From: UBA1046 sp012511325
GTDB lineage: Bacteria; Bacillota; Clostridia; Saccharofermentanales; DTU023
Length of the DNA stretch: 64,000 nt
Direction of reading: 5' to 3'
Assembly: GCA_050951925.1 (NCBI GenBank)
Contig: JBMNJZ010000001.1
Location: 868,001-932,000, forward strand
Position 1 is the first letter of the stretch; every line of letters begins with the position of its first letter. The notes under the pieces were generated by a model. It had not been told where the DNA came from and made no database searches. It saw only the letters and a list, made by a program, of their open reading frames with translations. Both the position numbers and the translations under genes were made by a program. Below, piece after piece: positions 7,252-13,402 of the stretch.

Positions 7252-7696
7252 TTTTGTTATTCCGGGCAAGCCGCAGGGTAAAGGCCGTCCCCGTTTCACG
7301 ACACGGGGCGGTCATGCCCGTACTTATACGCCAGAGGCCACATTGACTTATGAAAGCTGGATTAAAGTCACGGCAATGCAAGCATTAGCAGAGCTTACAA
7401 GTTGGAATAGAAACGGTCAATTCGCATTGGATATTAGAGCGTGCTTTACGGTGCCAAAGTCGAAGCCGAAAACGTTCAAAGAAATGGCCTTGAGAGGTGA
7501 AATAGACCCGACTGTAAAACCGGATATGGACAACATCATCAAGTCCATCTGTGACGCCTTAAACGGTATTTTATGGCATGACGACAGCCAGGTTACACAT
7601 ATCGTGGCCGGCAAGCAATACGGCACGGAGGATTGCGTACAAGTGACCGTGCAGAACACTACATCGCCGGATGATCGCTGGGCTGAGAGGAGGTGA
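7241..7696 (+). CDS. rusA: RusA-like Holliday junction resolvase
   Basis: A 151-residue RusA-family nuclease. It has the N-terminal GKPQGKGRPRF strand, the core KPDMDNIIKSICDALNG (about 92-108) and the acid pair in WHDDSQV that coordinates the catalytic metal. RusA cuts four-way junctions, resolving recombination intermediates before packaging. It overlaps the winged-helix gene by 11 bp and its own end supplies part of the ribosome site of the next gene. Confidence 0.92.
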   Translation: MRLSFVIPGKPQGKGRPRFTTRGGHARTYTPEATLTYESWIKVTAMQALAELTSWNRNGQFALDIRACFTVPKSKPKTFKEMALRGEIDPTVKPDMDNIIKSICDALNGILWHDDSQVTHIVAGKQYGTEDCVQVTVQNTTSPDDRWAERR

Positions 7697-7700
7697 TGAG

Positions 7701-8609
7701 GTGTCAATATTTGAGAGTTATTACTTAATCCATGATGTTGATGCTTTTACAGATCACAAAATAATTAAGTTGCGCATGAAATTTGGTCTTGAAGGATATG
7801 GCCTTTACTGGGCAATTTTGGAAATGCTTTTTTGTGCAGACGGATACATCCTGCCATGTGATGAAGACGGTCTTAATGCGATTGCATTCCACACGCAATG
7901 CGGCGGCAATGCAGACGCAATGCTCAAGCAATACGTGAGTTATGCGACTGAAATCGGGCTGTTTGAAATGGACGAAAATGGCAAAACGTTCTGGTCACCA
8001 TCGCTAATTCGCAGAATGCAACGGCTTGATGAGCAAGCAGAAAAGAGATCAATTGACGCTAGAAATGCTGCAAATGTAAGGTGGAAAAAAGAGTCAGAAA
8101 AACTTGAAAGCACTGATAACACGGCATCTAATGCGACCGCAATGCGACCGCAATGCGAGGGCAATGCGACCGGTGATGCGACCGCAATGCGGAATCATGC
8201 TAATAAGATAAGAGAAGATAAGATAAGAGAAGATAAGACTATCTATCCGTCATTTGACGACTTCTGGTCAATTTATCCCAAAAAGGTTGGCAAGAAAGCG
8301 GCACTGAAGGCATGGGAAAAACTAAGGCCTAGCAAAGAACTGCAAGAGCGGATTATTAGTGCTGTTGAACAACAAAAGAAATCTGAGCAGTGGACTACTG
8401 AGAATGGCAGATTTATTCCCAACCCAGCCACATGGATTAATCAAGGCAGGTGGGATGATGAGCTGGCCATGCCAAAAGGAAACGGCCGTGCCAGTAAAGG
8501 CACAGCACGCACAAGCAATCGTGGCAATTACGAGGGAGCAGATACCTTCGTTGATTACAATGCCGCCTTTGGCTTGCAATATCCAAAAATTAGGGAGGAA
8601 AAATCATGA
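7701..8609 (+). CDS. Phage replication protein with DUF4373 domain
   Basis: A 302-residue replisome-organiser-like protein. The N-terminal 100 residues match the Lin1244/Lin1753 (DUF4373) type found in phage replication genes (YLIHDVDAFTDHKIIKLRMK, then GLYWAILEMLF). A low-complexity hinge with KIRED repeats follows (about 145-180), and the last 120 residues (FDDFWSIYPKKVGKKAALKA and WINQGRW) match the C-terminal part of DnaD/O-like initiators. The start is GTG 7701 behind GAGGAGGTGA, not the upstream 7671 opening. Two arrays of 11-bp-spaced repeats inside the gene suggest that it contains its own origin. Confidence 0.85.
   Translation: MSIFESYYLIHDVDAFTDHKIIKLRMKFGLEGYGLYWAILEMLFCADGYILPCDEDGLNAIAFHTQCGGNADAMLKQYVSYATEIGLFEMDENGKTFWSPSLIRRMQRLDEQAEKRSIDARNAANVRWKKESEKLESTDNTASNATAMRPQCEGNATGDATAMRNHANKIREDKIREDKTIYPSFDDFWSIYPKKVGKKAALKAWEKLRPSKELQERIISAVEQQKKSEQWTTENGRFIPNPATWINQGRWDDELAMPKGNGRASKGTARTSNRGNYEGADTFVDYNAAFGLQYPKIREEKS
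7895..7932 (+). repeat. Iteron-like array 1 inside the replication gene
   Basis: The word GCAAT begins at 7895, 7906, 7917 and 7928, exactly 11 bp apart; the first three copies continue as GCAATGC. The 11-bp step is not a multiple of three, so the protein reading frame does not force it. One-helical-turn spacing places all copies on the same DNA face, as in initiator-binding iterons. Confidence 0.6.
8128..8191 (+). repeat. Iteron-like array 2 inside the replication gene
   Basis: Six copies of an 11-bp unit close to ATGCGACCGCA run head to tail; the AATGCG or GATGCG core recurs at steps of 11, 11, 11, 12 and 11 bp. Because the unit is out of phase with codons, successive copies encode different residues, pointing to selection on DNA. 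The position inside an initiator gene matches lambda O-type origins. Confidence 0.7.
8202..8237 (+). repeat. AT-rich 15-bp tandem repeat next to the iterons
   Basis: The unit GATAAGATAAGAGAA occurs twice, with a further partial copy. It encodes KIRED repeats, so it may be a coding repeat, but it is also the kind of AT-rich, purine-biased stretch that melts beside iterons. Confidence 0.5.
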
Positions 8610-8842
8610 AAATAAAAAGAATTTTACAACAGCATAGGCGTGACTTCCGGGCGGAATATGAATGCCAATTCTGCGGACATATTGCGATTGGCACCGGATA
8701 TGATGACGCTAATTTCCACGAAAACGTAATACCAAAGATGGTATGCGATTCGTGCGGAAAGTCAGTTGCTGCCAACAAAGATGAGCTGACTGAAGAATAT
8801 CGGCCACTAGCGACAAAGTATCCAGAGGGATACCAGATATGA
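8606..8842 (+). CDS. Small zinc-finger protein
   Basis: A 78-residue protein with two CxxC knuckles (CQFCG at about 20-24 and CDSCG at about 47-51), suggesting one treble-clef or ribbon zinc site. The ATG overlaps the stop of the replication gene. Function unknown; similar small zinc proteins are common in phage early regions. Confidence 0.7.
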   Translation: MKIKRILQQHRRDFRAEYECQFCGHIAIGTGYDDANFHENVIPKMVCDSCGKSVAANKDELTEEYRPLATKYPEGYQI

Positions 8843-8853
8843 GGTGACGAAAG

Positions 8854-9054
8854 ATGATGAATAAAATCGAACAAAAAATAAACCGCATCCTGCCGCAAAT
8901 GAACGGTTCTACGTTCGGCGGGATGGATCGTGGCTGGAAGAACAGCCAGGGCAGATTGTTGGACAAAGAGCGGAAACAGCGTGAGCTGGATCGGTGGCTG
9001 GGGATTGAAACAAATAAACAAAAGAGTGGAGGAATAAAAAATGATGAAAGCTAA
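8854..9054 (+). CDS. Small phage protein of unknown function
   Basis: A 66-residue basic protein behind GAGGTGACGAAAG. It has no cysteines and is probably helical at its C-terminus (RLLDKERKQRELDRWLG). Its last 14 bp overlap the next gene. No family is recognised. Confidence 0.55.
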   Translation: MMNKIEQKINRILPQMNGSTFGGMDRGWKNSQGRLLDKERKQRELDRWLGIETNKQKSGGIKNDES

Positions 9055-9367
9055 AGAACTAAGCCTCGATCATGAGTGCTTTAAGAAAATTAAATCGAGT
9101 TTGGATTATGCACTGTTGCTGGCCGTTGAAGAAGCCAATGAAGATGTGGTGTCCAGAATCACAATGACCATTGATGTTTCTGCCTATGACGATGGCGATG
9201 AAAAGCTATTAAAGCCCATTGAGTATAGCTGCAATGTCAAAAGTTCCAAAGAAATCAACAAAGATAAAGATTCAACGGATTCAGTAATCCTCAAGAAAGA
9301 CGGGAAAAAGTTCATCCCGTACAATGAGCAGCTTCGCATTGAGGATGTGGAGGTACCAGAGGAATGA
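9041..9367 (+). CDS. Small phage protein of unknown function
   Basis: A 108-residue acidic protein behind GAGTGGAGGAA. Helical N-terminal third, then alternating strands with SVILKKDGKKFIPYNEQLR, a pattern seen in small early proteins of Firmicutes phages. Its stop overlaps the ATG of a 36-codon membrane peptide at 9364. Confidence 0.6.
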   Translation: MMKAKELSLDHECFKKIKSSLDYALLLAVEEANEDVVSRITMTIDVSAYDDGDEKLLKPIEYSCNVKSSKEINKDKDSTDSVILKKDGKKFIPYNEQLRIEDVEVPEE

Positions 9368-9474
9368 TTGTGATATTGGCTATCATTGCCGCTGTTAGTT
9401 CTTTTGCGTTTGTGGCTTTTATGATGCGGGAAATCATGCATGAGATTAACAAAAAGGACGGGGGCAAGAAATGA
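9364..9474 (+). CDS. 36-residue single-pass membrane peptide
   Basis: A very short frame joined at both ends by stop/start overlaps: its ATG overlaps the preceding TGA, and its TGA overlaps the next ATG at 9471. The peptide begins MIVILAIIAAVSSFAFVAFM, a single hydrophobic helix, followed by a charged tail ending KKDGGKK. Perfect coupling to both neighbours makes it very likely to be translated. Role unknown. Confidence 0.65.
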   Translation: MIVILAIIAAVSSFAFVAFMMREIMHEINKKDGGKK

Positions 9475-9683
9475 AAATCAGGGTTGAAGTGGAAGTGCCG
9501 GACGGCAAAAGGTGTGGCGTCACAGCATTTGGCGAATGTAAGTTTCTTAACGGTAATGGGACGCTCACTAGTTCTTATTGTGACTTATTCGATCAGGTTT
9601 TGAAAACAACAGGAATGTATTTTAATGGTGTTCACAAATGCGCCGCCTGCCTGAACGCAACGAGGGTGGAGGTGGAGGAATGA
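9471..9683 (+). CDS. Small cysteine-containing phage protein
   Basis: A 70-residue protein with five cysteines (CGV, ECK, YCD and CAAC near the C-terminus) that could bind zinc. It is coupled to both neighbours by ATGA overlaps. No family is recognised. Confidence 0.6.
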   Translation: MKIRVEVEVPDGKRCGVTAFGECKFLNGNGTLTSSYCDLFDQVLKTTGMYFNGVHKCAACLNATRVEVEE

Positions 9684-10375
9684 GCGAGCAAGTAGTTGCA
9701 TGGATAAGCGCCGGGATGCCGAGTTTTGTAGCGGCGTACTGTATGAGAAACATAATTGGCAAAACTGTTTATATCCATCTCAGCGACCAACATCCTGACA
9801 GTTTGCGATTTATCCATGATTGCGATGAAGTGCTAGGGCTGGAAACTGAAATTATTCGAAATGACCAATATCAATCAGTTAATGATGTAATCCGTAAAAC
9901 TAGGTTTATTAACAGCCCATACGGGGCAAGATGTACGACTGAACTCAAAATTAAAGTACGTGAAAAATGGGAACGTAAAAACTTAAAAGACAATACACAC
10001 TATATTTGGGGAATGTTACCACATGAAAAACATAGGGCAGAACGATTGAAAAAAAGCATTCCATATGCAAACCACATCTTTCCACTAATTGATAAAGACA
10101 TAAATGCTGATAAGTGTTGTGAAGTTGTCGCAAGTCTCGGAGTGCGACCGCCAGCAATGTATGAACTTGGATATAACAACAATAACTGTATCGGATGTGT
10201 AAAGGGCGGTATGTGGTATTGGAACAAAATTAGACAAGATTTTCCCGTTGTGTTTCAAGAAAGAGCGAGACTAGAACGAGAAATAGGGAGAAGTTGCATC
10301 AAAGGTGTGTTCCTTGACGAACTAGAAGAAGGGAGAGGCAGACAGCCAAAGATAAAGAGAGGAGGCACAAGATGA
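9680..10375 (+). CDS. Phage PAPS-reductase-like (adenine nucleotide alpha hydrolase) protein
   Basis: A 231-residue member of the phosphoadenosine-phosphosulfate reductase-like family. The start ATG 9680 has GGAGGTGGAGG before it; the frame opening at 9638 is inside the previous gene. The N-terminal loop reads WISAGMPSFVAAY, a relaxed version of the SGGxDS ATP loop. Cys clusters (ARCTTELK, and NCIGCVKGGMWYWNK near residue 185) are typical of the phage branch. Base use is more AT-rich than its neighbours, which suggests separate acquisition. Substrate unknown; relatives activate sulfate or act in nucleic acid thiolation. Confidence 0.8.
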   Translation: MSEQVVAWISAGMPSFVAAYCMRNIIGKTVYIHLSDQHPDSLRFIHDCDEVLGLETEIIRNDQYQSVNDVIRKTRFINSPYGARCTTELKIKVREKWERKNLKDNTHYIWGMLPHEKHRAERLKKSIPYANHIFPLIDKDINADKCCEVVASLGVRPPAMYELGYNNNNCIGCVKGGMWYWNKIRQDFPVVFQERARLEREIGRSCIKGVFLDELEEGRGRQPKIKRGGTR

Positions 10376-10677
10376 AACTGACGAATGAGAACATCAAGGC
10401 GGCGATTGACTTCACTGAAAACGGACTAGAGGACTTACAGCGGCGTTATCCCATTCTGATCAATGCTAACGTCATTCGAACAATCCTAGCCGCCCTGGAC
10501 GCTTGCAGGTGGCGAGATGCGAAAACGGAGTTGCCGGAGCCGCACAAGCTGGTACTGAGCAGCCACAACACGTTGATGTATATAGACCGTGATGGACTAT
10601 GGTACGACAACGAATGTGACGAATTTTCGACAGGCACGCCTGAAGCCTGGCTACCGCTGCCGGAGTGGGAGGGGTGA
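10372..10677 (+). CDS. DUF551-like phage protein
   Basis: A 101-residue protein with a helical N-terminus and a C-terminal WRDAKTELPEPHKLVL, then WLPLPEW, the arrangement of the DUF551 family of phage early proteins. Function unknown. It overlaps the preceding gene by 4 bp. Confidence 0.7.
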   Translation: MKLTNENIKAAIDFTENGLEDLQRRYPILINANVIRTILAALDACRWRDAKTELPEPHKLVLSSHNTLMYIDRDGLWYDNECDEFSTGTPEAWLPLPEWEG

Positions 10678-10680
10678 GTT

Positions 10681-10866
10681 ATGAACAAAATATTAAATCC
10701 GTGTGTTGCGTGCGGCAATGAGGCGATTTTAGTTGCCCGTCATGAAATCAACGGTCGGTTAATGTTTTATGCCGAATGCAAAAAATGTGCAGCTAAAACT
10801 GGAGATTTTAGGAAAGACACTCAAGCGATTAGAGCATGGAACAAGGAGGCAAAAAATGACGATTGA
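10681..10866 (+). CDS. Lar-family zinc-ribbon protein
   Basis: A 61-residue zinc ribbon with CVACG (8-12) and CKKC (33-36) and the closing AIRAWNK motif, a minimal Lar/restriction-alleviation-like protein. It is the second such protein in this prophage besides 4201-4527. Overlaps the next gene by 11 bp. Confidence 0.75.
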   Translation: MNKILNPCVACGNEAILVARHEINGRLMFYAECKKCAAKTGDFRKDTQAIRAWNKEAKNDD

Positions 10867-11293
10867 GGAATTGAAAGAAACGAAAAGCGTACTTATTCGA
10901 ACAGCAAGAAGAGTTGCACTCACTGACGAACAATCTGATTCATTTAAGAAAGCCTTGAATCTCATCGACGCCGAAATCGCACGCCAAAACATTACGGATG
11001 GGGAAATATCTCAACTGATTGCAGATATTAAAAACTGGGAATGGTTTTGTAGCGGCGGTGATACCGATGAAAGTAACATGACTGAACGAGAAAAAGAGTT
11101 GATTATTACCGCCCTGCAAGCGTACCGGACAGAGCCGTGCGAGTGGTGCGAGGAAGACGAACCCGATTTTCACGTGATGGCATGGCAGGAGCCAGAAGAT
11201 GATGAAATCGACAGTGAGAGCTGGGTTGAGATTGTAGCCCGACACTGCCCGAATTGCGGCAGACGGATTAACGGAGGATTAAGAAATGAATAA
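10856..11293 (+). CDS. Phage protein with C-terminal zinc site
   Basis: A 145-residue protein from ATG 10856 (AAGGAGGCAAAA before it); the frame opening at 10769 lies in the previous gene. Helical first half, then a C-terminal pair CEWCEEDEPDFHVM and HCPNCGRRING that should hold one zinc. The end GRRING is shared by many small phage zinc proteins. Function unknown. Confidence 0.65.
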   Translation: MTIEELKETKSVLIRTARRVALTDEQSDSFKKALNLIDAEIARQNITDGEISQLIADIKNWEWFCSGGDTDESNMTEREKELIITALQAYRTEPCEWCEEDEPDFHVMAWQEPEDDEIDSESWVEIVARHCPNCGRRINGGLRNE

Positions 11294-11819
11294 CAATATT
11301 GATGTGGCAGAAATAGCTGAGATTAGGACTGAGTACCTCATGATTAATGGCAAAAAATATAAGCTCATACCATTTGAAGCGGAGCTGGAAAAGAAACCGT
11401 TTCCGCAAGTGGGGGATACATATTGGTGCGTAGACAGTGGCGGACTGATCGTGAAAGCAGTGTTTGGTGAACATGAAATTAGCTATGGACGTAAATCCAT
11501 CGGCAACATGTACCAGACGGAACAGCAAGCCAAAAACGCACTCAGAGCCAAGAAACTAATCAAGGCAGTCAACGACCGCCGGAAGGAGCTTAATGGCGAT
11601 TGGGTGGCGGATTGGGGAAAAGGCAAGCGCATAAAGTATTGCATCGAAATGGATGGATTAAATCTGATTGTAAGCGGATGGAGCAGCTTCAAATATGCTT
11701 ATAAAGCTTATCCATTTGGAGCGTTCAAAGACAAAGATAATTGTTTCCAAATAATCCAGAAATTTAAGTCTGAGTTGTCTTGGTTCTTCACGGAGTATCT
11801 GCCGGAGGTGACGGGATGA
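11286..11819 (+). CDS. Phage protein of unknown function
   Basis: A 177-residue protein overlapping the previous gene by 8 bp. The central segment GNMYQTEQQAKNALRAKKLIKAVNDRR and a Trp-rich beta C-terminus are seen in many uncharacterised phage early proteins. No enzyme motif is visible. Confidence 0.65.
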   Translation: MNNNIDVAEIAEIRTEYLMINGKKYKLIPFEAELEKKPFPQVGDTYWCVDSGGLIVKAVFGEHEISYGRKSIGNMYQTEQQAKNALRAKKLIKAVNDRRKELNGDWVADWGKGKRIKYCIEMDGLNLIVSGWSSFKYAYKAYPFGAFKDKDNCFQIIQKFKSELSWFFTEYLPEVTG

Positions 11820-11847
11820 TAGACAAGATCAAGATAGGTTGGGAAAA

Positions 11848-12348
11848 ATGATTAACATTACCAAATCCGAAATGATCAATCTGCTTAGGCATTATCGCGC
11901 GGAGCGTGAATCGATTGATGCGCTTCTGATTGAACTCAGTCGTGATTTGGATGAGATCTATTCCCCTCCGGTACATAAATTAGACGGGGTAGTGGTGCAG
12001 CAGCAATTTGACCCCGGTAAACAAGTTGATATCCTGCTCAGGAAATGCGATAAGGCCAGGAGCATTACGAGAGAAACATTGCTAACGATTAAGGCTAAGA
12101 CGTATGTGCTTGATCAGTTAATGTTTTGCCTGACAAAGTTGCCGGGAGATCAAAGGGCTGTAATAACATCCTTAGTTATGCAGGATGAGACTTTGGAAGC
12201 TTATTCTGAACGAACAAATAAAAGCCGAAAAACGGTTACAAAAAACAGAGATCGGGCTTTAGGTAATTTGTATGCGAAATTAACCAGGAGAAAAGTGGAA
12301 TCTTCATCCGACGATAATAGGGACAAAACTACCCAAGATTACCCATAA
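11848..12348 (+). CDS. Late-gene activator, sigma-region-4/RinA-like
   Basis: A 166-residue regulator. Residues 1-90 are helical, and the C-terminal part carries a region-4-type helix-turn-helix (DETLEAYSERTNKSRKTVTK at about 115-134, then NRDRALGNLY). Proteins of this type close the early module of many Firmicutes siphophages and switch on late transcription (RinA/ArpU group). The ATG 11848 is chosen over a TTG at 11839. Its last codons contain direct repeats that lie immediately upstream of the late promoter at 12364. Confidence 0.75.
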   Translation: MINITKSEMINLLRHYRAERESIDALLIELSRDLDEIYSPPVHKLDGVVVQQQFDPGKQVDILLRKCDKARSITRETLLTIKAKTYVLDQLMFCLTKLPGDQRAVITSLVMQDETLEAYSERTNKSRKTVTKNRDRALGNLYAKLTRRKVESSSDDNRDKTTQDYP

Positions 12349-12356
12349 TTACCCAT
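12330..12356 (+). repeat. Three direct TACCCA repeats upstream of the late promoter
   Basis: TACCCA begins at 12330, 12340 and 12350, exactly 10 bp apart, ending 7 bp before the -35 box at 12364. Same-face spacing and position are those of activator sites. The upstream regulator gene is the natural candidate to bind here. Confidence 0.6.
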
Positions 12357-12363
12357 TGTGTCC

Positions 12364-12392
12364 TTGACAAGCTAAAAAACAGGCATTATTCT
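12364..12392 (+). promoter_or_regulatory. Late promoter
   Basis: TTGACA (12364-12369) and TATTCT (12387-12392) are separated by exactly 17 bp. It stands between the regulator gene and the late operon and is preceded by three 10-bp-spaced repeats. Confidence 0.7.
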
Positions 12393-12402
12393 TAATGTGT
12401 AC

Positions 12403-12436
12403 AAGTGTTCGCATAAGTCTTTGCGGGCACTTTTTT
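12403..12436 (+). terminator. Hairpin and T-run just after the late start
   Basis: AAGTGTTCGCA pairs with TGCGGGCACTT (two mismatches) and is followed by six T. It starts only about 10 bp after the -10 box, so it either ends readthrough from the early operon or attenuates the late transcript. Confidence 0.6.
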
Positions 12437-12495
12437 GTGCTCTTTTACTGTCTCCAGGGAGGGGACTTTATTATGCCTTCCTGAGGGAAAAGAAA

Positions 12496-12515
12496 GGAGG
12501 GTCCGTAGACCCTCC
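12496..12515. other. Perfect hairpin in the late leader
   Basis: GGAGGGTC and GACCCTCC form an 8-bp stem around the loop CGTA. There is no T-run, so it is an RNA structure or protein site and not a terminator. Apart from the candidate toxin gene and the terminator at 13110-13134, I see no convincing gene between 12,437 and 13,156. Confidence 0.45.
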
Positions 12516-12796
12516 GATTGGAGTTATAACAGCTTGTAGGCTCAAGCGGCTATCTGTTCCTCCTTTACTTTGAGCTTTAATGCTCATAACTGCACAATTA
12601 GTGTAAACTAATATCACATAAAAGTAAACAGAATTGTTTCTTTGAGGGAGCAACTTGGCAAAGACACAACGAGAAATCACAACGTCATTTTATTTACGGG
12701 ATAAAACCGTGCCAGTGAACCGCCTATAGTTCAATGTGATAAGATTTAATGTCCGCCAAGCTGCTCGAAAATTTTGCGCCAGTTTCTCTTAAAGAG

Positions 12797-12889
12797 CTAC
12801 TTCTTGTTTTTATAGCTTGCCCAGTTAATTATTACGCCTAATGTAACGATAATCAGCTGGACAACATTAAATAATGTGCAGTCGAACAT
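12797..12889 (-). CDS. 30-residue hydrophobic peptide, candidate type I toxin
   Basis: A short frame on the strand opposite the late operon: MFDCTLFNVVQLIIVTLGVI, then INWASYKNKK. One hydrophobic helix followed by a basic tail is the layout of Fst/Ldr/holin-like type I toxins. AAGGCGG stands 6 nt before the ATG, and an extended -10 (TGCTAAAAT, TAAAAT at 12926-12931) lies about 40 bp upstream. A possible opposing promoter (TTGCCC 12817-12822, TAATGT 12839-12844) would give an RNA antisense to the start region. Toxicity is not shown by the sequence. Confidence 0.45.
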   Translation of the reverse strand: MFDCTLFNVVQLIIVTLGVIINWASYKNKK

Positions 12890-13109
12890 TAAAGCCGCCT
12901 TTTTGACGCTGGCTTTCTCATGAGTATTTTAGCACTTAGAAAGCTTGTAAAAAGCCAATTAATGACAACTTTTTGGGTTACAGCCATTTTAAAAGTATTA
13001 CGATTAGGTAACTATCAACCTTATAAGCTCTTCAGTTAGATCATTATTATGTCATTACATAATTACATGACTTCTTTTGTCTCTCTTTGGAGTGATCAGA
13101 GAGGACACC

Positions 13110-13134
13110 AGCCACTCGCAAGGGTGGCTTTTTT
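13110..13134 (+). terminator. Hairpin with T-run before terminase genes
   Basis: AGCCAC and GTGGCT enclose an 8-nt loop and are followed by T residues to 13134. The same stem sequence occurs in the terminator at 19027-19052. It ends 23 bp before the next start codon. Confidence 0.65.
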
Positions 13135-13156
13135 AATGCAAGAAAGGAGGCGTGTT

Positions 13157-13402
13157 ATGGCAAATAACTATGCGCGTGGCGGAATCCTGCCTGTAGATGC
13201 AATCCATATTGCTCCAGAGAAGTGCGAAACCATACTGCCACATAACACGTTCCAATTTAGCAATCAAATCATAGCCGCTATCCGTAAGGGTATGGGTGCT
13301 GTGTTTTCGCAAGGAGGTGATGAGCCATTGAAAAGAGACTTGAGGCGAAGCGCCTCTACCAGGAAGAAGGCTTGTCGCCTTCGGAGATTGCAAGAAGACT
13401 AG
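13157..13402 (+). CDS. Small protein upstream of and overlapping terminase
   Basis: The ATG at 13157 sits behind AGAAAGGAGGCGTGTT, an excellent site. The encoded 81 residues begin MANNYARGGILPVDAIHIAP; the last 25 are read out of frame over the terminase N-terminus and are very basic. No family is recognised. The overlap of about 75 bp suggests translational coupling to the terminase. Confidence 0.55.
   Translation: MANNYARGGILPVDAIHIAPEKCETILPHNTFQFSNQIIAAIRKGMGAVFSQGGDEPLKRDLRRSASTRKKACRLRRLQED

Noticed and set aside
8131..8192. CRISPR-like array
   Set aside because: Units are 11 bp without spacers and lie within a coding gene; they are iteron-like. No CRISPR array was seen elsewhere.
12471..12680. 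Leftward 69-codon frame in the late leader
   Set aside because: No ribosome site, covers the perfect hairpin at 12496-12515, and the sequence shows no protein pattern.
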